Shown here: positions 16,172 through 25,392 of the stretch, in pieces
How the letters are laid out: each line of letters starts with the position of its first letter
Numbering within the stretch: the first letter of the stretch is position 1
NCBI RefSeq assembly: GCF_023156505.1
Contig: NZ_JALNMJ010000004.1
Span: 248,001 to 312,000, forward strand
Length of the DNA: 64,000 nucleotides
Direction of reading: 5' to 3'
Source of the DNA: Roseibium sediminicola
Lineage (GTDB): Bacteria; Pseudomonadota; Alphaproteobacteria; Rhizobiales; Stappiaceae
The notes under the pieces: generated by a model
Database searches by the model: none
Told to the model about the DNA's origin: nothing
The model's input: the letters and a program-made list of their open reading frames with translations, nothing else
Position numbers and translations under genes: made by a program

Positions 16172-16356
16172 CCGGCACCTCCTCCTTGCGCGTTGACCTC
16201 ATCCGGCACCTCGGCACCAGCCCTTTCGTTCAGAACTAGCGTTTGCGAAGGAAAAGCGCCACCGGAAAAGCGAAACCGGTCCACAGACTTAAGCGGAAGG
16301 ACGCGTTTGCGATACCTCTCCAGCCACCGCCGCCCGGCGCGCGCGCCAGCGGAGGC

Positions 16357-16713
16357 TCAAAAGCCCTTGCAGCCTTTGTCTCTTGCGCTTTGCCGCAACT
16401 GATCCAGGTAGTCTTCCACCTTCGCCGGCAAAATGGACTCGTCATCCGAAATGCAGCGCGGCGCGCGTCGAAATGCCCGCCGGGCCCGCTCGGTCTTGAG
16501 GCACACTCTACCCTCCGCCAGAACCTCCTGCTCGGTGTACCAGAGCTGTTGGCAGGTCATCGCGCCGAAACGACCGGGATTGACGGTAAGGGTCTGGGCA
16601 AAGGCCGCCGCACTGCCCAAAAGCAGCAGAAACCCCGCGACCGCAAACGGAAGAGATCGGCTGTGACACAACCTGTCGCTTGAACCATTCGTGTCACGCG
16701 AAGTCATCGACAT
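16357..16713 (-). CDS. Secreted YARHG-domain protein
   Basis: A 118-aa protein with an N-terminal signal sequence (hydrophobic FAVAGFLLLLGSAAAFA, cleavage after AFA). A YARHG-type domain follows: MTCQQLWYTEQEVLAEGRVCLKTERARRAF matches the pattern of an aromatic residue, Ala-Glu-x-Gly, then F/L-K-T. Two Cys in this region are commonly disulfide-paired in the family. Its role is unknown; these are usually small periplasmic proteins. Its start overlaps the end of the preceding membrane-protein gene by 20 bp. Confidence 0.75.
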   Translation of the reverse strand: MSMTSRDTNGSSDRLCHSRSLPFAVAGFLLLLGSAAAFAQTLTVNPGRFGAMTCQQLWYTEQEVLAEGRVCLKTERARRAFRRAPRCISDDESILPAKVEDYLDQLRQSARDKGCKGF

Positions 16714-17182
16714 CCACTGTGCTGGCTGCCGGCCCAGCCAGTCTGGCTATGCCGAAGAGAATGGCCAGCGTGACCCCTGAACGCAGGATCGAGAGGCCAT
16801 ACCCCGTCAAAACGACGGGTAGAAGGTGTCCGGGGATATGTGACTGGATAATCCCATAGGACAGAAGGAGTGATACAAGATCCAGAATGGCATACGCCAA
16901 ATACACCTTCCAGGCCGAGCCCGGCTTCAAGTAGACCATTGCCAGGACGACCACCAGGACAAGGCACTCCGAGGTCGAGAGCAGAACCGCCCAGACTTCG
17001 AGTGTTATCAGCTGCTGCAGCACGAACCGGAGCATTAGGGAGGGGTTCGACGGAATGGCAAACCAGAATTCCTTCACCGAATAGGCCGTGAAGACAAGCT
17101 GAAGCAACACGAGAGCCGTCGCCGCAAACGCGGCGCCGGCAAAAGCAGCTTTTTTCAGGCGCGAACGATAAAATGAAGGCAC
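16694..17182 (-). CDS. Four-helix membrane protein of unknown function
   Basis: A 162-aa protein with a basic N-terminus and four predicted transmembrane helices (about 12-34, 60-82, 92-112 and 120-146). No motif or family is recognised. Its 3' end overlaps the YARHG-domain gene, so the two are likely cotranscribed and may work together in the envelope. Confidence 0.7.
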   Translation of the reverse strand: MPSFYRSRLKKAAFAGAAFAATALVLLQLVFTAYSVKEFWFAIPSNPSLMLRFVLQQLITLEVWAVLLSTSECLVLVVVLAMVYLKPGSAWKVYLAYAILDLVSLLLSYGIIQSHIPGHLLPVVLTGYGLSILRSGVTLAILFGIARLAGPAASTVDVDDFA

Positions 17183-17323
17183 AGGTCACCCGGTTTGGTT
17201 TTCAAGAAGATACAGGCTGGGCAAATGCGGCATCATTAAGAGAGCTGGCACCGGCTCCTGACAGAAACGCCACAAGCGCTTCCCTTTTGCCGCCTCTCCC
17301 AACTTGCATACAAACCACGAACC

Positions 17324-17905
17324 TCAGTCCCGCGCGCATTCCGGTGGACGCGTGTCCATTGTCCAGTCGGCGACCCTGGTCTTTGGCAGCTTTGTCTTGA
17401 ATTTCCTGTCGTTGTGGACACCGCTGCCGGTGAGCAGATTGACATCGCACTGGCCGGCGCCGTCCGGATCGAGCGTGTCGTAGTAGCTGAAAGTGTACCC
17501 GGCGATGAGGAATTCGCCGCCGCGATAGGCAATCGTCAGCACCTGCTCCCAACGGTCCCGGCCGATGGCGGAATTCTCCGAATAGAGTTTCAGCGATCCG
17601 TGTTCGTTGATCTCCAGCCACGGTTCCTGGCCATACATACCGCCCTTCCAGACGATATTTCTGGCATGCACCGTCTCGACCCAGCCCTCGCCCGCGTCGG
17701 TGAAGATATAGAGATCTCCCCCGTCCTCCGTTTCGGACAGCACCGCCCGATAACGATAGATGTCGCCATCGACCGGCACAGTGGCCGATCCGGCCACGGA
17801 TTGCGGGGGGATCAGGGTCTCCTGAGCGCTCGCCGCGACACAGGAAACCATTGCGCCAATCGCCAGAAAAACACTCGCGGACAGGACATGTCGAGGCATC
17901 ATCAT
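17324..17905 (-). CDS. Secreted protein of unknown function
   Basis: A 193-aa protein with a clear signal peptide (residues 1-28, cleavage after ASA). The mature part is rich in beta-type alternation and aromatic residues (GDIYRYRAVLSE, GDLYIFTDAGEGWVETVHARNIVWKGGMYGQEPWLEI) and has two Cys, QCDV and the final ECARD, that may pair. No enzyme motif is visible. The start is within a run of three Met codons (17905, 17902, 17899). Confidence 0.7.
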   Translation of the reverse strand: MMMPRHVLSASVFLAIGAMVSCVAASAQETLIPPQSVAGSATVPVDGDIYRYRAVLSETEDGGDLYIFTDAGEGWVETVHARNIVWKGGMYGQEPWLEINEHGSLKLYSENSAIGRDRWEQVLTIAYRGGEFLIAGYTFSYYDTLDPDGAGQCDVNLLTGSGVHNDRKFKTKLPKTRVADWTMDTRPPECARD

Positions 17906-18105
17906 GAAGGATCTCCGGAGCTTGTTGGCAGAAACCGAATGGTTTCAGGCAATTGCGTCAACAAGGAGAAAAGCACATCGGATCGCCTGCCGACAGTCCC
18001 CAAGGCCTTCCGATAGGCATATTCCGACGGCTTCAGGAGGAGACGACAAGAATCAAAAAGGCCACCCGAGGGCAGCCTTTGATGCAACTTCCGTTGCCGT
18101 TCGAA

Positions 18106-18192
18106 TGGTGCGGTCGAGAAGACTCGAACTTCCACGGGTTTTACCCCACAGCGACCTCAACGCTGCGCGTCTACCAATTCCGCCACGACCGC
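18106..18192 (-). tRNA. tRNA-Leu(GAG)
   Basis: Minus-strand class II tRNA of 87 nt including encoded CCA. The 5' acceptor arm GCGGTCG pairs with CGACCGC. The anticodon stem CAGCG/CGCTG encloses the loop TTGAGGT, giving anticodon GAG (reads CUC/CUU). A long variable arm with GTGGGG and CCC blocks and the T-loop GTTCGAGTC are present. Confidence 0.96.
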
Positions 18193-18324
18193 ATATTCGA
18201 TTGTTCCCGGCGCCTGTCAGCGTCGAGGCGCTCCATGTAGCAAAAGGAATTTGGGGGCGCAAGTGCCCTTCTTGCAATAATTCACAGGCGCGCGATTTTT
18301 CTTTGCGCGGGCAGGTTTGGCCCG

Positions 18325-18591
18325 TTACAGCGGCCCGTCCGTGCGCATCGGCCGGATCTCCGGCGGCCGCATCAGCACTTCGGTGATCGAGATGCCGATC
18401 CGCTCGCCAAGCAGCACCACCTGCCCCTTGGCAACCAGCGTCTGGTTGGCATAGATCTTCACGTCGTCGTCCTCGGACACGTCCAGATCGATCACCGCGC
18501 CACGGCCCATGCGCAGCAGCTGGTGCACCGGCATTTCGTTTTCCCCGAGCACGACGGAAATATCGACTTTGATCTCATCGAAGGTGGTCAT
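18325..18591 (-). CDS. fliN: Stand-alone FliN-type SpoA-domain flagellar switch protein
   Basis: An 88-aa protein consisting of one SpoA domain: VVLGENEMPVHQLLRMGRGAVIDLD and NQTLVAKGQVVLLGERIGISITEV are the FliN/SpoA signatures. FliN forms the lower ring of the flagellar C-ring with FliM and is essential for motor assembly and switching. It is of normal to short length for FliN. No other flagellar gene is visible in the window, so the gene is separated from any flagellar cluster, or it is an extra FliN copy or an injectisome-type SpoA protein. Confidence 0.85.
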   Translation of the reverse strand: MTTFDEIKVDISVVLGENEMPVHQLLRMGRGAVIDLDVSEDDDVKIYANQTLVAKGQVVLLGERIGISITEVLMRPPEIRPMRTDGPL

Positions 18592-18696
18592 AAGACGCGC
18601 AGATCCTTAAATAGGGCGAACGACGCAAGCGCCGCCGACGCTTAACCATACCACGGTACGGCCAGCCAGCTCAAAAAACAAAGAACTGTCATCCAC

Positions 18697-19404
18697 ATGT
18701 CACCCACCGATCGAGACGCCCTTTCCTTGAGTTTTCTGCCAATTTCAGGCTCCGCGCCGGTGGAATGGCGGATTACGGACGAACTGGTCGACTATGACAG
18801 GGCCTTGGCCGAAATGGACGAACGGGTGCAGGGAATCATTGCCGGCGAGGCCAACGAGCAGGTCTGGCTGCTGGAACACCCCCCGCTTTATACGGCCGGG
18901 ACCAGCGCCAATGACGCCGATCTGGTAGCGCCCGGCCGGTTTCCGGTCTACCGCACCGGCCGTGGCGGTCAGCACACCTATCACGGTCCCGGCCAGCGGG
19001 TTGCCTATGTGATGCTCGACCTCAAACGCCGCCAGCAGGATGTGCGGGCCTTTGTCTCCGCCCTGGAAGCCTGGCTGATCGCGACGCTCTGGTCCTATCA
19101 CATTCGCGGAGAACGCCGCGAAGACCGGGTCGGCGTCTGGGTGCGCCGGCCGGACCGTGGCGCGACTGTGGAGGACAAGATCGCCGCCATCGGCATCCGG
19201 CTGCGCAAATGGGTCACCTTCCACGGCATCAGTCTGAATGTGGAGCCGGATCTGGAGCACTTTTCCGGCATCGTGCCCTGCGGCATCACCGAGCACGGTG
19301 TCACCAGCCTGGTCGATCTCGGCATTCCGGTGACGATGGCTGAAAATGACAGTGTCCTGCGCGCCGAGTTCGAGAAAATCTTCGGACCGACGGTCTCGCG
19401 CTGA
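18697..19404 (+). CDS. lipB: Octanoyl-[ACP]:protein octanoyltransferase LipB
   Basis: A 235-aa cytosolic enzyme that moves octanoyl groups from acyl-carrier protein to the lipoyl domains of dehydrogenase complexes, the first step of lipoate synthesis. Family motifs are [19 protein letters not shown], Lys161 in [14 protein letters not shown] and the acyl-thioester Cys195 in VPCGI. Full length. Lipoate is also the reductant cofactor source for Ohr, coded elsewhere in the window, but no operon link exists. Confidence 0.95.
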   Translation: MSPTDRDALSLSFLPISGSAPVEWRITDELVDYDRALAEMDERVQGIIAGEANEQVWLLEHPPLYTAGTSANDADLVAPGRFPVYRTGRGGQHTYHGPGQRVAYVMLDLKRRQQDVRAFVSALEAWLIATLWSYHIRGERREDRVGVWVRRPDRGATVEDKIAAIGIRLRKWVTFHGISLNVEPDLEHFSGIVPCGITEHGVTSLVDLGIPVTMAENDSVLRAEFEKIFGPTVSR

Positions 19405-19607
19405 CCGTTTCCATTGGGGCAGTTCCGTGCCGTTTCCCTTTTCGATTCGCGGCCACCCCAAGAAACGTCATCGTCATTTCTGTCAGTAATTTACATAATA
19501 CTTGAAATTCCAGCTCTTTCTTACGTCCGACCGAGCCGAATTTAGTATTCCTTCACCCGATTGCGTCAAAAACGTCACAAACTTTCTCAATTTCGGGAAC
19601 GAAGTTT

Positions 19608-21566
19608 GTGACCCAGTCTCGCACCTCCCGCTCTTCCAAGAGCGTCATCACCAAGATCCTGCTGGCGGCCGCCGCCGTCATCGTCGCGATTTTCGCAGGC
19701 TTCGGCCTGTTCAACGACACCTTGCAACGCAACGCCAAGACCGACGAGGTCCGCGACTACATGGCGGGTGTCGGCAAGTCGGAAGTCAACATCGTCCGCA
19801 ACTGGTTCGAAGCCCGCATATTGCTGGTCGAGACCACGGCCGAACGCGTCGCCAAGGCTGGCGAGGTCACCCCCGAATTCTTCGACCTGAAAACCCTGAC
19901 CGACAATTTCAGCGCCACCTATTACGGTGTCGCCGCCGACGGCGCCTTCAACATGTGGCCGCCGGCCGATCTTCCCGAAGGCTATGACCCGCGCAAACGG
20001 CCCTGGTACCAGGATGCCGTCGCCAAGGGTGGCTCGACGATTACCGACCCCTATCAGGATGCCTCCACCGGCAACCTGATCGTGACCGCGGCCACCCCGG
20101 TCAAGGCCGGCGGCACGGTTGCCGGCGTTGTCGGCGGCGACTTCGACATCACCACCCTGGCGGAGATGCTGGCGAGTTCCGATATGGGCGGCCTGGGGTA
20201 TGTCTTTGTCACCGATTCTGAAGGCACGATCCTGATCCACCCGGACAGCGCGCTGATTTCCAAACCCCTGAACGAGCTGTTCCCGGACGGTGGCGTGAAA
20301 GTCTCCAGCGAACCGCAATACGCCTCCAATGCAAACGGCGACCGGATCATCCAGTTCGTAGCGGTTACCGGTCTTCCGGTCGACTGGCAAATCGGCCTTT
20401 CCGTCGATGAGTCCGCGGCTTATGCCAGCCTGACCAGCTTCCGCTATTCGGCGATCATCGCGACCGTAATCGCAACCGTCCTGATGCTTGTCATTCTGGG
20501 CACTTTGTTCCAGACGCTGTTGGCACGCCCCCTCGCCTCGGTCACCGGTTCGATGGCACAGATCGCAGAAGGGGATCTCGACGCCCCCGTCCAGGGCCTG
20601 GAGCGCAACGACGAGATCGGCTCGATCGCCAACGCGGTTGAAGTCTTCAAGACAAATGGCAAGGCTCAACGCCAGCTCGAAGCGGAACGTGAAGCCGAGC
20701 AGGAAGCCAAGCAGCGCCGCGCTGCTGCCGTCGACGATCTGCTCGGCGGTTTCAACCAGGAAATCCGCAGCGTGCTGGAGACCGTTTCCAACGCCACCGA
20801 AGAACTGGAGCGCACCGCGCGCGAACTCGCCGACACTTCCGAGAAGAGCTCGACCGACGCGGAAGCCGCCGCTCGCACCACCGGCGACACCGCGGCCAAT
20901 GTCCGCTCCGTCGCCGCGGCTTCTGAGGAACTGACCTCGTCGATCGCCGAAATCGCCCGCCGGGTCGAGGACCAGGCCGGCATTTCCGACAAGGCGTCCT
21001 CGGCTGCATCGGAGACCGATCAGACGGTGCAGAGCCTGGTGGCAACCACCGACCGGATCAGCCAGATTGTCAGCCTGATCAACGATATCGCAGCCCAGAC
21101 CAACCTCCTGGCACTGAACGCCACCATCGAGGCGGCGCGTGCCGGGGAAGCCGGCAGGGGCTTTGCGGTTGTGGCCTCCGAAGTGAAGTCACTCGCCACC
21201 CAGACCGCCCAGGCCACGGAAGAGATCGCGACCCAGATCCAGGCCATGCAGACGGTGTCCAATCAGGCGGCCGACGCCATCAAGGACATCGCCAACGTGA
21301 TCGCGGAAATGTCGGAGATCTCCAAGGACATCTCGGTCTCCGTCGAACAGCAGAGCCTGGCGACCAACGAGATCTCGAAAAACGTCAACGAGGTCTCCAC
21401 CGGCACCGACTCGATTTCCGAGACCATCATCCAGGTCTCCAGCGGTGCCCAGTCCACCGGCCGTAACGCCGCCGATGTGCTGTCGACCGCCGAGTCGCTG
21501 TCCACCGAGGCCTCGGACCTGCGCAGCAAGGTCGAACGCTTCTTCGAAGGCATCCGCGCCGCATAA
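19608..21566 (+). CDS. dCache chemoreceptor with complete amino-acid-binding motif
   Basis: A 652-aa methyl-accepting chemotaxis protein. TM1 is about 14-36, the periplasmic dCache_1 domain about 40-275, TM2 about 287-308, then HAMP (about 310-365) and the kinase-control hairpin (tip near EIARR...[37 protein letters not shown]). The membrane-distal dCache pocket has Tyr126, Arg131, Trp133, Tyr134, Tyr149, Asp151 and Asp178. The spacing matches the amino-acid motif of the PctA receptor exactly (Y-x4-R-x-WY, then Y-x-D and a distant D). It is therefore predicted to sense amino acids. There is no CheR-docking pentapeptide at the C-terminus. The start is GTG at 19608. A strong terminator follows. 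Confidence 0.93.
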   Translation: MTQSRTSRSSKSVITKILLAAAAVIVAIFAGFGLFNDTLQRNAKTDEVRDYMAGVGKSEVNIVRNWFEARILLVETTAERVAKAGEVTPEFFDLKTLTDNFSATYYGVAADGAFNMWPPADLPEGYDPRKRPWYQDAVAKGGSTITDPYQDASTGNLIVTAATPVKAGGTVAGVVGGDFDITTLAEMLASSDMGGLGYVFVTDSEGTILIHPDSALISKPLNELFPDGGVKVSSEPQYASNANGDRIIQFVAVTGLPVDWQIGLSVDESAAYASLTSFRYSAIIATVIATVLMLVILGTLFQTLLARPLASVTGSMAQIAEGDLDAPVQGLERNDEIGSIANAVEVFKTNGKAQRQLEAEREAEQEAKQRRAAAVDDLLGGFNQEIRSVLETVSNATEELERTARELADTSEKSSTDAEAAARTTGDTAANVRSVAAASEELTSSIAEIARRVEDQAGISDKASSAASETDQTVQSLVATTDRISQIVSLINDIAAQTNLLALNATIEAARAGEAGRGFAVVASEVKSLATQTAQATEEIATQIQAMQTVSNQAADAIKDIANVIAEMSEISKDISVSVEQQSLATNEISKNVNEVSTGTDSISETIIQVSSGAQSTGRNAADVLSTAESLSTEASDLRSKVERFFEGIRAA

Positions 21567-21590
21567 GCTAATAGGCAGTTCCAACGAAGG

Positions 21591-21619
21591 AAGGCGGGCT
21601 CAAAAGCCCGCCTTTTTTC
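21591..21619 (+). terminator. Intrinsic terminator after the chemoreceptor gene
   Basis: The 10-bp arms AAGGCGGGCT (21591-21600) and AGCCCGCCTT (21605-21614) surround loop CAAA and are followed by TTTTC. It lies 25 bp after the stop codon. Confidence 0.93.
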
Positions 21620-21624
21620 TTGCG

Positions 21625-21914
21625 AACCCCATCCCCATCGTCATGCCATGGCTCGGCCATGGCCCCCATGCCGTTTCACCCCCCTCCAGCACGGACGTGC
21701 CATCTGGTGAGGTCACGGCATGGATTGCCGGATCAAGTCCGGCAATGACGAAGGCTGGAAGCAAGCAAACGGCTCGCATTTTCTCGCCAAACCCATCCCC
21801 CATCGTCATGCCATGGCTCGACCATGGCATCCATGCCGTTTCAACCCCTCCGGCACGGACGTGCCATCTGGTGAAGTCACGGCATGGATTGCCGGATCAA
21901 GTCCGGCAATGACG
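21625..21914. repeat. Two direct copies of a 126-bp palindrome-rich intergenic element
   Basis: Copy 1 (21625-21750) and copy 2 (21789-21914) are nearly identical and repeat with a 164-bp period. Each holds a hairpin built on CCATGG...CCATGG near its left end and a second with 9-bp arms ATTGCCGGA/TCCGGCAAT and loop TCAAG near its right end (21724-21746 and 21888-21910). Translated, they give the SSPAMT- and CRIKSGNDE-like peptides known from rhizobial palindromic repeats. They are not coding; they are probably REP-like elements. Confidence 0.85.
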
Positions 21915-21943
21915 AGGGAATATCAGAGTTGGTAGCAATGCGG

Positions 21944-22804
21944 TTACGCTGTCAGTTCCCTTAGGAACGCCCGCAGCCGATCCATGCCCTCCGGCGTCCA
22001 GCCGAGCGCCCGCAGCTTCTCTGTCGTCATGATGCCGGGCATGTTCACGGCCTCCTCCGGAAGCTTGCCGGTCACGCCAGAAATCTCGGAATAGGCCGCC
22101 AACAGATCTCGCCGGTCGAGCAGCAGATCCGACACGTTGAAGACCTCAAAGGGCTCAGGCTCATCCCGCGTAAACAGCAAGGACACTGCCGCCGCCAGAT
22201 CTTCGCCATGAACCTCTGTTGCCCGCCGGGGCGTGATCTTGTCGCCGCGCGCAAAGTCTTCGAACAGGGACGACCACTTGTGTTCCTGCAAACCCGGCGG
22301 CAGGCCGTAGACGCCGGTCGCGCGCAGCACGGAACCACGAAAGACCCTGTCGCTCAGTTCCGCGAGAACCTGTTCGCCCGCCATCTTGACCTCTCCATAA
22401 AGCGATTCCGGCTGTGGGTCGTCCGTTTCCTGGAGCATCTCACCGCGACGGTGGTCGCCATACACCGCCCGGCTGGAGAGAAACACCGCCCGCCGGCATC
22501 CTGCCTTTTTGGCGGATTCGAACAGGCGCTGCGTGCCATCGACATTGACGCGTCTGAAAGTCTCCGGATCGTCGCCCTCCCCGCCCCGGAAGCGGCCGGG
22601 TTCATGCAGCAGCGCGCAATGGACCAGCGCATCGGCTTCGGCAAGCTGCGGTTCAGGGGCCGACAGATCGAAGGGATGAAACGCGGCCGCAAAGCCGCCG
22701 ACCGGCCGGCGGCCCAGAACCGTAACCCCATGGCCCTCTCCAATCAGCCGCGCCAGAATGAACCGGCCAACGCTGCCGCTTGCCCCGGTCAGCAGGACAC
22801 GCAT
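21944..22804 (-). CDS. sqdC: SqdC-like NAD-dependent epimerase/reductase family protein
   Basis: A 286-aa extended short-chain dehydrogenase with the Rossmann motif LLTGASGSVGRFI and the active-site SSRAVYG. The catalytic YGEVK, which aligns with YxxxK, indicates a functional enzyme. In Rhodobacter and Sinorhizobium the third gene of the sulfolipid operon, sqdC, encodes a protein of this type whose exact reaction is unclear. The ATG at 22804 lies one base after the stop of sqdD; upstream in-frame starts would overlap sqdD heavily. Naming depends on the operon, not on a specific motif. Confidence 0.78.
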   Translation of the reverse strand: MRVLLTGASGSVGRFILARLIGEGHGVTVLGRRPVGGFAAAFHPFDLSAPEPQLAEADALVHCALLHEPGRFRGGEGDDPETFRRVNVDGTQRLFESAKKAGCRRAVFLSSRAVYGDHRRGEMLQETDDPQPESLYGEVKMAGEQVLAELSDRVFRGSVLRATGVYGLPPGLQEHKWSSLFEDFARGDKITPRRATEVHGEDLAAAVSLLFTRDEPEPFEVFNVSDLLLDRRDLLAAYSEISGVTGKLPEEAVNMPGIMTTEKLRALGWTPEGMDRLRAFLRELTA

Positions 22805-22805
22805 C

Positions 22806-23672
22806 TCAGGACGCCCTGAGCGCCGCCGCGTCGACAGGCCGCGGCAGCACGGAAATATCTTCTGGAATGCCGTCGCCGGTGGCAAAGGCCTGCCATAGAT
22901 CAATCAGCGGCCGCAGTCGGTCCACCTTGTCATGGCTGGTCTGCCAGGGTTTTTCATACTGGTAATGCAGCACGTGGACCTGGTCCCAGTCCCAGAGGTC
23001 CGGCAGGTTGAACCAGACATATTGCAGCATGTTGTAGAAGACCGGCAGGCCATGCCAGTCGGGAAAGAAACTTTCCAGGAAGGTCTGGTCGGTGCGCCGC
23101 CAGAACGCCTCCGGCTGATCGAGCCGCTCCAGCATTGCCGCGAAGGTGGCTTCGCTCGGGACGGCGGTGAAGACGCCGCTGTTCATCCGGTGAAAGTCCT
23201 TGAGACTTTCATAGACATTGGGCGCCGCGCAGAATTCCGGATAGCCGAACAGCTTGTCGATATTCTTAAGCACCAGTGCATCTGCGTCGATGAAGACGAC
23301 CTTGTCATACTCGGTGAGCTGCCACAGGCGCAGCTTGACGAAATTGTCCAGGGGCGTGTGGAACACCGGCTTGCCGCCCTTGGTGAAGGGGGCCGCCTTG
23401 TGCAGGCGGCCACGCTCGTGGCGTTCGTTGAAGGCGTCCGAGGTCGGCAGACGGTCGCAGCGGCCGAGGCGCGGCTCGAAAGCCTTCAGGACGGCAAGAT
23501 CGTCCTCGTCGACCCCCGGCGTACAGAGCACTACCAGATCGGCGGATGTGCCACTGCGGCGGAGCGAGCGCAGCAGCGCGGTGGCGCCGAGCACATAGTC
23601 CCGGTTGGTCACCAGCGTCACATAGGCGGTCCGGCTTCCGGGCGCCCTGTCGAAATCTGGAGCATCTTGCAT
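22806..23672 (-). CDS. sqdD: SqdD-like GT8 (glycogenin-type) sulfoquinovosyltransferase
   Basis: A 288-aa glycosyltransferase family 8 protein. The metal-binding DxD is Asp129-Ala-Asp131 in DKVVFIDADALVL, and the nucleotide-binding region starts at YVTLVTNRDYVLGA. The glycogenin-like SqdD proteins of alphaproteobacterial sulfolipid operons transfer sulfoquinovose from UDP-sulfoquinovose to diacylglycerol. It lies 9 bp downstream of sqdB and 1 bp before sqdC, so it is the middle gene of the operon. It has no transmembrane segment and is probably membrane-associated through its lipid substrate. Confidence 0.87.
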   Translation of the reverse strand: MQDAPDFDRAPGSRTAYVTLVTNRDYVLGATALLRSLRRSGTSADLVVLCTPGVDEDDLAVLKAFEPRLGRCDRLPTSDAFNERHERGRLHKAAPFTKGGKPVFHTPLDNFVKLRLWQLTEYDKVVFIDADALVLKNIDKLFGYPEFCAAPNVYESLKDFHRMNSGVFTAVPSEATFAAMLERLDQPEAFWRRTDQTFLESFFPDWHGLPVFYNMLQYVWFNLPDLWDWDQVHVLHYQYEKPWQTSHDKVDRLRPLIDLWQAFATGDGIPEDISVLPRPVDAAALRAS

Positions 23673-23681
23673 CGTCCCGCC

Positions 23682-24902
23682 TCAGGAAACGGATTTCAAA
23701 CGCGGATGCTCCGGATCGTGCTCGATCTCTTCGGCGATTTCCTTGGTCCAGGCCGAAACGGCTGGCACGCGGCTGCGATCGACCCGGTAGGCATAGGTCT
23801 TTGCGACATCCACCACTTCGCTGAGCAGACCGTCTTCCAGCGTGGTCGGGTTGAGGCCAAGTTCCAGGAACTGCTTGTTTTCAACAACCAGGTCGTTCTC
23901 GGCGGCTTCCTTGCGCGGGTTCGGCAGATAGGCGACCTTCGCGCCGGTGAGTTTTGAAATCAGCTCCGCCAGATCGCGCACCCGGTGGGTTTCAGTCATC
24001 TGGTTGAACACCTTGACCCGGTCGCCCTTCTGCGGTGCGTTCTTCAGCGCCAGCTCAATGCAGCGCACCGAATCCTGGATGTGAATGAAGGCACGGGTCT
24101 GCCCGCCCGTGCCATGCACAGTTAGCGGATAACCGATGGCCGCCTGGATGAGGAACCGGTTCAGCACGGTGCCATAGTCGCCGTCATAGTCGAAGCGGTT
24201 GATCAGCTGCTTGTGGCGCAAGGTCTGCTCCGTATGCGTGCCCCAGACGATGCCCTGATGCAGGTCGGTGATCCTCAGGCCGTCATTCTTGGCGTAGAAC
24301 TGGAACAGCAGCTGATCCAGGCACTTGGTCATGTGATAGATCGAACCGGGATTGGCCGGATAGAGGATTTCCTGAGAAGCCTTCTCGCCGCCGAGCGTCT
24401 CCACGTCGACGGAAAGATACCCCTCCGGGATTGCCGCGCCGACGCTGGAATAGCCATAGACGCCCATGGTGCCCAGATGCACCAGATGCGCGTCCAGATC
24501 CAGCTCCACCATGGCGTTCAGCAGGTGGTGCGTGGCGCTGACATTGTTGTTGACGGTGTAGTTCTTGTGCTGGTCCGACTTCATCGAATAAGGCGCGGCG
24601 CGCTGTTCAGCGAAATGGATGATCGCATCGGGGCGGTTGTCCGCCAGCCAGGCCTTGAAGACCTCGTAGTTCTTGGCAATGTCGATCAGGTGAAAATGGA
24701 TCGTGTTGCCTGATTCCTGCTTCCAGATCCGGGTGCGCTCCTGGATCGAATCCATCGGCGTGAGCGACTGCACACCGAGTTCGGCATCGATCCACCGGCG
24801 GCTCAGATTGTCGATGACATGAACTTCATGTCCCTGATCCGACAGATGCAAGGACGTGGGCCAGCCGACAAAACCATCACCGCCAAGTATCGCAATCTTC
24901 AC
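23682..24902 (-). CDS. sqdB: UDP-sulfoquinovose synthase SqdB
   Basis: A 406-aa NAD-dependent enzyme that makes UDP-sulfoquinovose from UDP-glucose and sulfite, the head-group donor for sulfoquinovosyl diacylglycerol. The Rossmann motif is GGDGFVGWP (7-15). The active site has Thr145 and Met146 in HLGTMGVYG and the Tyr189/Lys193 pair in IYHMTK, as in plant SQD1. WKQESG and HQGIVWGTHT are further SqdB-specific stretches. First gene of a three-gene operon. Sulfolipid substitutes for acidic phospholipid under phosphate limitation, but no convincing Pho box was seen upstream. Confidence 0.95.
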   Translation of the reverse strand: MKIAILGGDGFVGWPTSLHLSDQGHEVHVIDNLSRRWIDAELGVQSLTPMDSIQERTRIWKQESGNTIHFHLIDIAKNYEVFKAWLADNRPDAIIHFAEQRAAPYSMKSDQHKNYTVNNNVSATHHLLNAMVELDLDAHLVHLGTMGVYGYSSVGAAIPEGYLSVDVETLGGEKASQEILYPANPGSIYHMTKCLDQLLFQFYAKNDGLRITDLHQGIVWGTHTEQTLRHKQLINRFDYDGDYGTVLNRFLIQAAIGYPLTVHGTGGQTRAFIHIQDSVRCIELALKNAPQKGDRVKVFNQMTETHRVRDLAELISKLTGAKVAYLPNPRKEAAENDLVVENKQFLELGLNPTTLEDGLLSEVVDVAKTYAYRVDRSRVPAVSAWTKEIAEEIEHDPEHPRLKSVS

Positions 24903-25050
24903 TGAAAATCTCCCCGGGTTGTCCGTATCGAAACGTCTCGCCGTTCCGATTGTTCCATTTGAAAGACCAGATCATTGCGATATTTCCGTGACAACTCAAT
25001 ATCGAACTTCACGATTGATATACGAGAGACGATTGGTCACGGGAAACCGG

Positions 25051-25341
25051 TCAGGTGGTCGACCGGATTTCGAAGGCGCCGGAGGCGGGATCGACGGGAT
25101 CCAGATTGCTGACGGTGTTGACCCGGGCGAGCGAAGGCCCCTGCCAGAGCGCGTCCAGCATATCGACGACCGTGTCCGAGGGGCCGGAAAAGACCGCTTC
25201 GACAGACCCGTTGGCAAGGTTCCGCACCCAGCCGGAAAGCGCCCGCGCCTCCGCCTCGCCGGCGCACCAGGCCCGATAGCCGACGCCTTGCACCCGGCCT
25301 TCAACAAGCACATGAACGGTCAATGGATCTGCTGTCATCAA
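25051..25341 (-). CDS. acyP: Acylphosphatase
   Basis: A 96-aa acylphosphatase that hydrolyses the carboxyl-phosphate bond of acylphosphates. The phosphate-binding loop VEGRVQGVGYRAW contains the catalytic Arg, and GWVRNLANGSVEAVFSG contains the catalytic Asn. Full length, cytosolic. It is located between sqdB and the RibN gene on the same strand, with 148 bp before sqdB, so it is not clearly part of either unit. Confidence 0.95.
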   Translation of the reverse strand: MMTADPLTVHVLVEGRVQGVGYRAWCAGEAEARALSGWVRNLANGSVEAVFSGPSDTVVDMLDALWQGPSLARVNTVSNLDPVDPASGAFEIRSTT

Positions 25342-25392
25342 GCACCCCCGGTCCTTCCCTGAGGCAAGCTTAGAGTGCTTCGGAAAAGGTTT

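Noticed and set aside
21625-21914. CRISPR array
   Set aside because: There are only two copies, each 126 bp and palindromic, with a 38-bp gap. There are no short regular repeats, and no cas gene is in the window.
24903-25050. Possible Pho box ahead of sqdB
   Set aside because: Only a single loose TGTCAC-like half-site is visible, without the required second repeat at 11-bp spacing.
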